Of a stretch of 64,000 nucleotides of DNA, positions 56,882 through 64,000 are shown in pieces. Source of the DNA: Burkholderiaceae bacterium. GTDB taxonomy: Bacteria > Pseudomonadota > Gammaproteobacteria > Burkholderiales > Burkholderiaceae_A. The notes beneath the pieces were generated by a model. The model made no database searches, was not told the DNA's origin, and worked only from the letters and a program-made list of their open reading frames with translations. Every line of letters starts with the position of its first letter. The stretch's first letter is position 1. The stretch covers positions 1 to 64,000 of the forward strand of contig JAGYKN010000001.1 in the NCBI GenBank assembly GCA_018401615.1, written 5' to 3'. A program made the position numbers and the translations under genes.

Positions 56882-56895
56882 TTGACGCTGGTCAA
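56882..56895. promoter_or_regulatory. Crp/Fnr-type operator TTGAC-N4-GTCAA
   Basis: A perfect palindrome of two five-base half-sites with a four-base centre (GCTG) lies between the divergent oxc operon and the Crp/Fnr-type regulator gene. It differs from the FNR box (TTGAT-N4-ATCAA) only at the innermost base of each half. Confidence 0.65.
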
Positions 56896-56958
56896 GTTTC
56901 GGTTCTTTTTCGATCGCCAGGGGCACTTTAACCCCACTGGGAACTCACATCCAAGGTC

Positions 56959-57567
56959 ATGTCCTCCATCGATCTGCATCCCGAGAAAAACATCATCCGC
57001 GTTCAACTGCGGCAGAACCTTATTCTCAACGGGGTCGGTGAGACCGACATGGGCGTCTTAGAGCGCCATCTCTCGATCGTAGACCGGAGTAAGGGTGAAT
57101 TCCTCCTTCACCAGGGGGTCAAGGAGATGGAGCAGTATTTCGTCCTCGACGGCATTCTCAAGCGTGTGGTCACCAACCCGAGGGGCAGACGCATGATCCT
57201 TCGATTTGCTGAGCCACGAGACATTGAGACGAGTTACGCTGCCTGGCATCTCAAGACCCCAACGCCCTACAGCATTGTGGCGGTGACCAAGGCGCGGGTG
57301 GCCAAATTGCCGCTGGCCCAATGGGTTGACTTCATCGAAGACATCCCAGCACTCAAGCAGACCTTCAACACAGAGGTCATGCGGCTGATGAGCGAGATCA
57401 TGGGCCACACCATTACCCTGCACCTACTGGATGCGCCCGGTCGTGTGCATCGCTTCTTGCGCAAGCATCCCGACCTCCTCGAGAGGCTCCCAAAGAAGGA
57501 GTTGGCAGCCTATCTCAACATCTCCTCTGAGACGCTCAGCCGCCTCAAGCACGACGGGAAGATCTAG
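56959..57567 (+). CDS. Crp/Fnr-family transcriptional regulator
   Basis: A 202-residue regulator. The N-terminal cyclic-nucleotide-binding-type beta-barrel spans about residues 30-120 (FLLHQGVKEMEQYFVLDGILKR), followed by a dimer helix and a helix-turn-helix near 177-200 (LPKKELAAYLNISSETLSRLK). The recognition helix carries E-T-L-S-R, the E-x-x-S-R pattern that reads TTGA half-sites in FNR. The protein has no cysteine, so an Fe-S oxygen sensor is excluded; the signal is unknown. It faces the oxc-frc-fdh unit and its operator-like palindrome, so regulation of that unit is the simplest idea. Its TAG shares CTAG with the convergent pyk. Confidence 0.9.
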   Translation: MSSIDLHPEKNIIRVQLRQNLILNGVGETDMGVLERHLSIVDRSKGEFLLHQGVKEMEQYFVLDGILKRVVTNPRGRRMILRFAEPRDIETSYAAWHLKTPTPYSIVAVTKARVAKLPLAQWVDFIEDIPALKQTFNTEVMRLMSEIMGHTITLHLLDAPGRVHRFLRKHPDLLERLPKKELAAYLNISSETLSRLKHDGKI

Positions 57568-58976
57568 ATCGTTGCGACCCGCAGCAGGTTGGTGGTGCCC
57601 GAGCGGCCAAACGGCATGCCTGCAGTGATCACGATCCTGTCGCCAACCGAACCGAAACCCTCTGCAAGGCAGACCTCCTTGGCGCAGGAGACCACCTCGT
57701 CGACCGATGAGACATCGGGCACCACCTGGGCATGGATGCCCCAGACAAAGGCCATTCGGCGGGCCGTCTCAAGGCGGGGTGTCATGCAGAGGATGGGGGC
57801 CGTCGGTCGCTGACGGGCCGCCCGAAAGCTCGTCGTGCCAGAGGTCGTGTAGGTCACGTTGGCTGAGGCATTGACCACATCTGCAACACTGCGCATGGCC
57901 GCACAGATGGCATCGGCGGCAGTCGGAAGTGGCTCTGGATGCTGGGCATCTAGGAGCGTGCGATAGAGGGGATCCGATTCAACCTCGCGAATGATGCGGT
58001 CCATCATTGAGACCGCCAGGAGCGGATAGGCGCCACTGGCAGACTCGGCACTGAGCATCACGGCGTCGGCACCGTCGTAGATGGCACCCGCAACGTCGGA
58101 TGCCTCCGCCCTTGTCGGGGTTGGGGATGAGATCATGGACTCAAGCATCTGCGTGGCCACGATGGTGGGCTTGCCCTGCTCCCGACAGGATCGAAGAATG
58201 CGCTTGGAGGCAATTGGCACCCGCTCGGGTGGGAGCTCAACACCGAGATCGCCTCGGGCCACCATCACCAGATCAGAGAGGCGAACAATCTCATCGAGAT
58301 GCTCCATTGCCTGGGGCTTCTCGAGCTTGGTCATGAGGAGGGCGCGATCACCGATGATGGCTCGGGCCTCGTGGAGATCCTCGGGGCGCTGGACAAACGA
58401 GAGGGCCACACACTCCACACCAAGGCTGAGTGCAAAGTCGAGATCACGTCGGTCCTTCTGGGTCAGCACAGGAATGGGGAGAATGGCATCCGGGACATTG
58501 ACGCCCTTGCGATCTGAGAGTGGCCCGCCATTGATGACCCTGGTCTTGATGGAGGTGGCTGTCTTGCTGATGACTTCAAGCCGCAGTTTGCCGTCGTCGA
58601 GCAGGAGCGACTGGCCCGGCTCCACTGCGGCAAAGAGCTCGGGGTGGGGCAGACAGATCCGCTGGGGTGACCCGGGTGAGGGATCGTTGTCGAGACTAAA
58701 CGCCGAGCCAGTCTCAATCTGAGCCCTGCCCCCTTCCATGACGCCGACACGGAGTTTGGGGCCCTGCAGATCAGCCAGTATCCCAATGGGTCGGCCGAAC
58801 TTGGCCTCCACAGCCCTGACCATCTCGTGGCGAGCCTGATGATCTGCATGGGTGCCATGGCTAAAGTTAAAGCGAAAGACGTCTGCGCCCGCCTGATAGA
58901 GCGCCTCGATGATCTCCACCGTTGAACTGGCAGGCCCCAGCGTGGCGATCACACGGGCATTGCGTTGGCGTCTCAC
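57564..58976 (-). CDS. pyk: Pyruvate kinase
   Basis: Makes pyruvate and ATP from phosphoenolpyruvate. The 470-residue protein shows ATLGPASSTVEII, RFNFSHGTHADH, the catalytic-lysine block LLMTKLEKPQAMEHLDEI, MVARGDLGVELP, and IVATQMLESMISSPTPTRAEASDVA. The C-terminal allosteric domain is complete. It lies 19 bp after the PanE-like gene and may be cotranscribed with the tct unit. The convergent regulator gene shares its stop. Confidence 0.96.
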   Translation of the reverse strand: MRRQRNARVIATLGPASSTVEIIEALYQAGADVFRFNFSHGTHADHQARHEMVRAVEAKFGRPIGILADLQGPKLRVGVMEGGRAQIETGSAFSLDNDPSPGSPQRICLPHPELFAAVEPGQSLLLDDGKLRLEVISKTATSIKTRVINGGPLSDRKGVNVPDAILPIPVLTQKDRRDLDFALSLGVECVALSFVQRPEDLHEARAIIGDRALLMTKLEKPQAMEHLDEIVRLSDLVMVARGDLGVELPPERVPIASKRILRSCREQGKPTIVATQMLESMISSPTPTRAEASDVAGAIYDGADAVMLSAESASGAYPLLAVSMMDRIIREVESDPLYRTLLDAQHPEPLPTAADAICAAMRSVADVVNASANVTYTTSGTTSFRAARQRPTAPILCMTPRLETARRMAFVWGIHAQVVPDVSSVDEVVSCAKEVCLAEGFGSVGDRIVITAGMPFGRSGTTNLLRVATI

Positions 58977-58995
58977 GAGAAGTCTCCGATTGGCA

Positions 58996-60006
58996 TCAGT
59001 TGAGGAAGTGCATCTTTACATAACCCTGGTGCTCCTGGGTCACCTTCTCGAGAAGCTTGACGAGGGCAAAGACACTATTGATGTGGGGCGTGGGTATCTC
59101 TGTGAGACGACCGAGTTCTGATACCGCCCCCACCAAGGCATCGATCTCGACACTGCGGCCAGCCTCGATGTCCTGGAGCATGGAGGTCTTATGGGCCCCC
59201 ACCTTCTCTGCGCCCTCAATCCGTCTCTCGAGCGTCACCCGAAAGGTGATGCCCAGTTTGTTGGCAATGGCCTGAGCCTCGGTCATCATGTTTGCAGCAA
59301 GGTCTCGGGTCAGGGGGTATCGGCAGATGGCCTCTAGGGTGGAGTGAGACAGGGCACTGATTGGATTGAAGGTGAGGTTGCCCCAGAGCTTGAGCCAGAT
59401 CTCTGCCCGGATGTTGTCGAGGACGGGCGCCTTGAATCCAGCCCGGGTGAAACACTCCGAGACCATCGTGGCCCGCTCGCTCATCGTCCCGTCGAGCTCT
59501 CCAACGGGGAACCGCAGACCCTCGACATGGAGAATGACCCCGGGGGCCACGAGCTCGGCCGCGGGATAGACAACGCATCCGAGCACGCGATCGGCGGGAA
59601 TCTTCCGAATTGCATCGCCCGTTGGGTCCACGGAGACGACCTGTGTGCCATCGAGTGGCCCACCATGCTTGGAGAAATACCAGTAGGGGATGCCATTTTG
59701 CATGGTCACCACGACCGTCTTGGGGCCGAGCAGGGCCGGGAGATCGCCTGCAACGTCTGCGACCTGATGGGCCTTTACCGCAAGGATCACGATGTCTTGC
59801 GGACCGGCCTCTTCATAGTTGTTTGTGGCCCGCACATTCTTGGCCACATGCTCGGTGCCATCTTCCATGATGAGCTTGAGGCCTCTCTCACGAATCGCCT
59901 CAAGATTCTTTCCGCGCACCACACAGGTGACGTCCTCGCCCGCCAGGGCGAGCTTGCAGGCCACCAGGCCCCCGATTGCGCCAACGCCGATCACTGCAAC
60001 CTTCAT
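58996..60006 (-). CDS. 2-dehydropantoate 2-reductase family protein (PanE-like)
   Basis: A 336-residue NAD(P)-dependent ketopantoate reductase-like protein with the Rossmann start VAVIGVGAIGGLVACKLA, AVKAHQVADV, TMQNGIPYWYF, and the C-terminal helical domain with WLKLWGNLTFNPISAL (catalytic-lysine region) and a distal EIDALVGAV. Many proteins of this family act on other 2-oxo acids. Its position after tctCBA and an FAH-family gene suggests a catabolic rather than a pantothenate role, so a gene symbol is withheld. Confidence 0.88.
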   Translation of the reverse strand: MKVAVIGVGAIGGLVACKLALAGEDVTCVVRGKNLEAIRERGLKLIMEDGTEHVAKNVRATNNYEEAGPQDIVILAVKAHQVADVAGDLPALLGPKTVVVTMQNGIPYWYFSKHGGPLDGTQVVSVDPTGDAIRKIPADRVLGCVVYPAAELVAPGVILHVEGLRFPVGELDGTMSERATMVSECFTRAGFKAPVLDNIRAEIWLKLWGNLTFNPISALSHSTLEAICRYPLTRDLAANMMTEAQAIANKLGITFRVTLERRIEGAEKVGAHKTSMLQDIEAGRSVEIDALVGAVSELGRLTEIPTPHINSVFALVKLLEKVTQEHQGYVKMHFLN

Positions 60007-60046
60007 TGATGTCCTCCCAGAATTTCACTGCGCACCCTGTTGACCG

Positions 60047-60814
60047 CTATTCAAAGGTGTTGGATAGGGTTCCGATTCCCTCGATGTGAATCTCAATGCT
60101 GCTGCCCGGCTTCATCGAGCCCACACCGACGGAGGTCCCGCAGATGATGAGGTCTCCCGGATAGAGGGTCATGTCGTTTGAGATGAGGCTCACCAACTCC
60201 GCGACTGAGAAATGCATGTCCGAGATTGGAAAGGACTGCCGCACCTCGGCATTGAGCAGGGTCTTGACCACCAGGTCCTCGGGATGAAGATCAGTGGCAA
60301 TGACGGGACCGATCGGCAGGAAGCCATCGAAACCCTTTGAACGCACCCACTGCGCAAAGGTTGGGTCTCGAAAGAGAATATCGGCGTGGGTGACGTCATT
60401 CACACAGGTGAGTCCAAAGACATGGGACATCGCATCGTCCACGGAGACCGCCGCCGCTGTCTTTCCAATGACAACCCCGAGCTCCCCCTCAAACACCACC
60501 TTCCCCTCTGCCCGCGGCCTCGGGATAACAGCGCCCGGATCATTAAAGGAGTTTGGGGACTTCAGGAGGTAGAGCGGCTCCAGAGGTTTGGTCAGGTTGA
60601 GCTTTGTGCTTAACTGCGCAAAGTTGTTCCAGAGTGCAATGACTTTGCCCGGCTCAACCGGGCGGCGAATCGCCACGGCGCCCAGCGAGAGCGTCTGGCC
60701 GCTTGGTCTGGGCGACCCAAACATATCGCCATGGTGGACCCGGATCTGGTCCCCCTCCAAGAGGCCAAAGCCAGGTTCACCGCCATCTAGAAAGCGAATC
60801 CAGCGCTTAGACAT
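60047..60814 (-). CDS. Fumarylacetoacetate hydrolase family protein
   Basis: A 255-residue FAH-fold protein with KSPNSFNDPGAVIPRP, the metal-binding VVFEGELGVVIGK (E-x-E), VFGLTCVNDVTHADIL, KGFDGFLPIGPVI and IICGTSVGVGSMKPG. Enzymes of this fold hydrolyse or decarboxylate acylpyruvates and related diketo acids with a divalent metal. The start overlaps the tctA stop by 8 nt, so it is very probably part of the tct operon and may act on the imported acid. It is the second FAH-family gene in the window, but clearly diverged from the first. Confidence 0.9.
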   Translation of the reverse strand: MSKRWIRFLDGGEPGFGLLEGDQIRVHHGDMFGSPRPSGQTLSLGAVAIRRPVEPGKVIALWNNFAQLSTKLNLTKPLEPLYLLKSPNSFNDPGAVIPRPRAEGKVVFEGELGVVIGKTAAAVSVDDAMSHVFGLTCVNDVTHADILFRDPTFAQWVRSKGFDGFLPIGPVIATDLHPEDLVVKTLLNAEVRQSFPISDMHFSVAELVSLISNDMTLYPGDLIICGTSVGVGSMKPGSSIEIHIEGIGTLSNTFE

Positions 60815-62333
60815 CGGCCGCCGCGGTTGAGGATGGGCCCCTGCCCGACTTGAGCTTGTCGTAGCCCCAGGTCAACATTGGTAAGAAAAACATAAAGATT
60901 GCAAGGCTCATGATCGTGGAGACGATCCCATTTGCGTAGAAGATGCTCACACTTCCATTGGACATCAGCATGGCCTGGCGAAAGGCATTCTCAGCGCTGT
61001 TGCCGAGCACGAGGGCCAGGACCAGCGGGGCCAGGGGGTACTTCAGTTTCTTGAGGACATAGCCGACGATGCCAAAGACGAGCATGTACCAGACGTCGCC
61101 CATGGCGCTCGACACCGTGAAGGCGCCGATCGAGCAGGCCGCCAGGATGATCGGCGCGATGATCGTAAAGGGCACCCGCAAGATGGCGGCAAAAAGCGGC
61201 ACAGTGGTCAGGCAGACGATGAGTGCGGCGAGGTTTCCGAGGTACATGCTGGCAATGAGGCCCCAGACAAAATCGGGCTGCTCCTTAAAGAGCAGCGGAC
61301 CGGGCTGCAGACCCCAGATCATGAGGCCTCCCAGGAGCACTGCTGCGGTTGGGGAGCCAGGAATGCCCAGGGTGAGCATGGGCAGCAATGCGGCCGTGCC
61401 GGCAGCATTGTTGGCGGTCTCCGGGCCAATGAGGCCGTCCATCTCCCCGGTGCCGAACTTGTCGCCGTTCTTTGAGAATTTCTTCGCGATCCCGTAGCCC
61501 ATAAAGGAGGCAGGCGTGGCCCCAGCGGGCGCAATGCCCAGACATGCCCCGAGCACCATCGAGCGCAGGAAGTTCGCCCAATGTTTTCCGAGCATCTTCC
61601 AGGTCTTGAGAACGACCCTCGGATCGATCTTCGCGGCCACCCCTTGGAACTTCAATCCATCTTCCATCGACACCAGGATCTCGCCCAGGCCAAACATACC
61701 GATCACAGCAATGAGAAAGGCAAAGCCACGCATCAGCTCCATGCTGCCGAAGGTCAGGCGCAGTGCGCCCGTGACCACGTCGATGCCAACGCAGGCCAAG
61801 GCAAAGCCGATCATCATCGAGCTGATGACCTTGATTGGGGCCTCCTTGCCCATCGACATGAAGCTTGCAAAGGTGAGCAGCATGATTGCAAAGAATTCGG
61901 GTGGCCCAAAGCGAAGGGCGTACTTCGCGATGAGGGGTGCCAGGAAGGTGATCAGGACAACGGCGAAGAAGGCCCCAATGAAGGAGGCTGTAAACGAGGT
62001 GGTGAGTGCCTCCCCGGCCATGCCTCGCTTGGCCATTGGGTAGCCATCGAATGTGGTGGCCACCGAGTAGGAGCAGCCAGGAATATTAAAGAGGATCGAT
62101 GTGATGGCGCCTCCAAACAAGGACCCCCAGTAGATGCAGGACAACATGATGATTGCCGAGACGGGGTTCATGCTAAAGGTGAGGGGCAGCAAGATGGCAA
62201 TGCCATTTGCGCCACCCAGGCCCGGCAGCACACCCATGAGCACACCGAGAAACACACCAGCAAACATCAAGAGCAGGTTCGTTGGGCTAAGCGCCACCTG
62301 CATGCCCCCGAGCAGGGCACTGAATTCTTCCAA
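60807..62333 (-). CDS. tctA: Tripartite tricarboxylate transporter, large membrane subunit TctA
   Basis: The 508-residue channel-forming subunit of a TctABC carrier, with about eleven or twelve membrane segments. Family signatures are GVLMGVLPGLGGANGIAILLP near residues 35-55, GAITSILFNIPG, and the internal repeat GAGIAPAGATPASFMGYG with LGIPGSPTAAVLLGGLM. The start is TTG at 62333, preceded by AAGGAG with 7-nt spacing. tctB lies 30 bp upstream. Confidence 0.94.
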   Translation of the reverse strand: MEEFSALLGGMQVALSPTNLLLMFAGVFLGVLMGVLPGLGGANGIAILLPLTFSMNPVSAIIMLSCIYWGSLFGGAITSILFNIPGCSYSVATTFDGYPMAKRGMAGEALTTSFTASFIGAFFAVVLITFLAPLIAKYALRFGPPEFFAIMLLTFASFMSMGKEAPIKVISSMMIGFALACVGIDVVTGALRLTFGSMELMRGFAFLIAVIGMFGLGEILVSMEDGLKFQGVAAKIDPRVVLKTWKMLGKHWANFLRSMVLGACLGIAPAGATPASFMGYGIAKKFSKNGDKFGTGEMDGLIGPETANNAAGTAALLPMLTLGIPGSPTAAVLLGGLMIWGLQPGPLLFKEQPDFVWGLIASMYLGNLAALIVCLTTVPLFAAILRVPFTIIAPIILAACSIGAFTVSSAMGDVWYMLVFGIVGYVLKKLKYPLAPLVLALVLGNSAENAFRQAMLMSNGSVSIFYANGIVSTIMSLAIFMFFLPMLTWGYDKLKSGRGPSSTAAADV

Positions 62334-62363
62334 GACTGATCTCCTTAGTGCTCTATTGGCGGA

Positions 62364-62888
62364 TTAGTAACCAAGCATGGCTTCTATTGGCCCCTTTGGA
62401 AGGGGCACCAGAAACCAGATCTCGAACATCACGAAGACAACGACCGGGACAACCGCCGCAAACGGAAGCGCCTTGAGCACGCTGTAGCCGCCATTGATCA
62501 TCATGAAGGCTGCGATGTAGATTGCCATTGCGGCGTAGAGGCCAATGAACTGCATTAAGATCACATAGACAGCCGTGGGAATAAAGACACGCAAGACCGC
62601 CTTGAATTGGCCGCGCCTCACGAAGGGCTCCAGGGCCACCTTCTTTCCGGCATCTGAGAAAAACGCGTAGACCACGGTGCCGAGTCCTGAGAGCACCAAA
62701 AAAATGCCAATGTAGAAGGGGAAAAAACCAGCCTCGGGGCCTTGGTCACCCCAGGCGGCACCCACGCGTTGGCTGTCCCATGCCACCAGGAGGCCAAAAA
62801 GGGCAATGACCAGTGCCGTTACAACCTCCACGGAGCGGGTCAAGACGAGGGGTTTGTGGTCCTCGAGGCTCGTGTCTTCTTGACTCAT
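62364..62888 (-). CDS. tctB: Tripartite tricarboxylate transporter, small membrane subunit TctB
   Basis: A 174-residue inner-membrane protein with four predicted membrane segments (about residues 20-38, 55-75, 95-125 in two, and 140-160). This is the TctB pattern. A WGDQGPEAGFFPFYIG stretch after the first helix is the family hallmark (G...FP...). ATG 62888 is preferred (AGGA 8 nt upstream) over ATG 62897. A strong stem-loop lies between it and tctC. Confidence 0.88.
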   Translation of the reverse strand: MSQEDTSLEDHKPLVLTRSVEVVTALVIALFGLLVAWDSQRVGAAWGDQGPEAGFFPFYIGIFLVLSGLGTVVYAFFSDAGKKVALEPFVRRGQFKAVLRVFIPTAVYVILMQFIGLYAAMAIYIAAFMMINGGYSVLKALPFAAVVPVVVFVMFEIWFLVPLPKGPIEAMLGY

Positions 62889-62947
62889 GGCGTGCATCCT
62901 GTGCTGAACATTTGATCTCCAACAAACAGCAATGACCCGGCTGTATC

Positions 62948-62978
62948 CCCTGCCTGCCGCATGTCACGGCAGGCAGGG
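62948..62978 (-). other. Intercistronic 12-bp stem-loop between tctC and tctB
   Basis: CCCTGCCTGCCG and CGGCAGGCAGGG form a perfect 12-bp stem around a 7-nt loop (CATGTCA). No T run follows on either strand, so it is not a classical terminator. It could stabilise the upstream tctC message and lower tctBA expression, as is common for binding-protein transporters. Confidence 0.6.
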
Positions 62979-63005
62979 TGTCCAACCAAAACGATCCCAG
63001 CGGGC

Positions 63006-64000
63006 TTACTTGGCCATGAATCCGGCCGTCTCCATGAGTTTGCGATGCGTGACTTCTGCATCGGCCACCCACTTCGCATACTCGGCGCCACTCATCTGGG
63101 TCTGATTAAAGGCGCCCGTCTCCATGAACGCTTTCCACTCGGGCATGGCAGAGACCCGCTTCAAGAGGTCCTCGTAGTAGGCGACGACATCCTTTGAGGC
63201 CCCAGGGGAGGTGAAGATGCCCCGAAGCATCTGGTACTGAATGTCGAGCCCTGATTCCTTGCAGGTGGGAATGTCTGACCAGGCCATCTTGTCTGTGACC
63301 TTCTTTGTGTAGATGCTGCGCTTGCCATCGAAAATGCAGAGCGGCCGAAGGGCTCCGGCACGCCATTGGGAGACAGCCTCGATGGGGTTGTTGACGGAGG
63401 AATCGACATGCTTGCCCACGACCTGCACCGCCACCGCACCGCCACCTTTGAACGGCACATAGGTGAACTTGGCACCCGTGGCCGCCTCTATTGCAACCGT
63501 GATGATCTGGTCTTCTTGCTTGGCGCCCGTGCCGCCCATCCGCTTGACGTTCGGGCCGGATTTCTTGACGTCGTCAACGTAATCCTTGGCTGTCTTGTAG
63601 GGCGTGTCTGAGTGGACCCAGAGGATGAACTGGTCGAGGGCCAACATTGAGACTGGTGTGAGGTCTTTCCAGCTAAAGGGCACACCGGTTGCCATGGGGG
63701 TTGTAAAGAGATTGGACAGGGTGATGATGATTTTGTGTGGCTCGCCCTTGGCCCCCTTCATGTAGAGGAATCCCTCGGCGCCCGCCCCGCCAGACTTGTT
63801 CACCACCACCATGGGCTGCTTCATCAGGTTGTGTTTCACCACAAGGCCTTGGATGAATCGAGCCATCTGGTCGGCACCGCCGCCGGTTCCAGCAGGGATG
63901 ATGAATTCGACGGGCTTGGTTGGCTCCCAGGCTGCCTGCGCAGCAAAGGGTGATGCCAACGCGGCCGCGACGAGCATGGCCTTGGCCAGGGTCTTGCGGG
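63006..64000 (-). CDS. tctC: Tripartite tricarboxylate transporter substrate-binding protein TctC, 5' end cut
   Basis: A periplasmic solute-binding protein of the Bug/TctC family. About 330 residues are visible and the reading frame is still open at the right edge. The visible start reads RKTLAKAMLVAAALASPFAAQA-AWEP, the middle and end of a signal peptide, so only a few residues are missing. Mature landmarks are VEFIIPAGTGGGADQMARFI, VVNKSGGAGAEGF and WEIP-like VRSDT region (VHSDTPYKTAKDYVDDVK). Bug proteins bind carboxylates; the ligand here is unknown. Confidence 0.92.
   Translation of the reverse strand, partial: RKTLAKAMLVAAALASPFAAQAAWEPTKPVEFIIPAGTGGGADQMARFIQGLVVKHNLMKQPMVVVNKSGGAGAEGFLYMKGAKGEPHKIIITLSNLFTTPMATGVPFSWKDLTPVSMLALDQFILWVHSDTPYKTAKDYVDDVKKSGPNVKRMGGTGAKQEDQIITVAIEAATGAKFTYVPFKGGGAVAVQVVGKHVDSSVNNPIEAVSQWRAGALRPLCIFDGKRSIYTKKVTDKMAWSDIPTCKESGLDIQYQMLRGIFTSPGASKDVVAYYEDLLKRVSAMPEWKAFMETGAFNQTQMSGAEYAKWVADAEVTHRKLMETAGFMAK

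Noticed and set aside
62948-62978. Rho-independent terminator between tctC and tctB
   Set aside because: The stem is strong but no T run follows on the coding strand.

Overview
The window looks like a chromosomal segment of a GC-rich betaproteobacterium of the order Burkholderiales. The evidence is gene content and order: purN/ribF-ileS-lspA, clpS-clpA beside a cold-shock gene and icd, lpxK-Trm112-kdsB-adk, a Rieske oxygenase beside xseB-ispA-dxs, rpsF-priB-rpsR-rplI-dnaB, and prpB-prpC-acnD-prpF. I cannot name the genus. Genes are tightly packed, with many 1-31 nt overlaps, several GTG/TTG starts, and no gene-free stretch above 300 nt. I saw no rRNA, tRNA, insertion sequence, prophage or CRISPR array.

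Layout. 1-7.5 kb: rsmB (cut by the edge), purN, then ribF-ileS-lspA (+), and dut, coaBC and a DUF1330 gene (-). 7.5-12.2 kb: a flavocytochrome c sulfide dehydrogenase pair, clpS-clpA and a cold-shock gene with a strong terminator. 12.3-16.1 kb: an isocitrate dehydrogenase gene broken by a frameshift, a DUF192 protein, sodB and xseA. 16.4-23.2 kb: lpxK, Trm112-like, kdsB, adk, argD, argF, argG and yajQ. 23.2-28.4 kb: dxs-ispA-xseB (-), diverging from a Rieske oxygenase and a rhodanese. 28.4-29.2 kb: an AT-richer island holding an MNT nucleotidyltransferase/HEPN pair. 29.3-34.6 kb: FAH-family hydrolase, dnaB, rplI, rpsR, priB, rpsF, a 2-hydroxyacid dehydrogenase and lutC. 34.7-37.5 kb: 7Fe ferredoxin, ferredoxin-NADP reductase, RnfB-like protein, nth and DUF1841. 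37.5-45.4 kb: a complete 2-methylcitrate (propionate) operon, prpB-prpC-acnD-prpF-prpE. 45.4-49.1 kb: grpE-dnaK-dnaJ with a near-consensus heat-shock promoter. 49.2-57.6 kb: an oxalate/formate module, oxc-frc-fdhB-fdhA, divergent from a Crp/Fnr-type regulator. 57.6-64 kb: tctC-tctB-tctA, an FAH-family hydrolase, a PanE-like reductase and pyruvate kinase.

How the genes work together. The most coherent accessory system is the oxalate module. Oxc decarboxylates oxalyl-CoA, Frc moves CoA from formyl-CoA to oxalate, and a two-subunit NAD-linked formate dehydrogenase with a fused NuoE-NuoF beta subunit turns the released formate into CO2 and NADH. A cysteine-free Crp/Fnr regulator with an E-x-x-S-R recognition helix is divergent from it, and a perfect TTGAC-N4-GTCAA palindrome lies between them. 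The prp operon and the sulfide dehydrogenase suggest an organism living on small organic acids and reduced sulfur.

The other features most worth checking are the local frameshift cluster in icd, a probable non-AUG start of priB, four short tandem duplications in intergenic DNA, a DnaA-box cluster at the start of lpxK, and convergent genes that share their stops inside CTAG.
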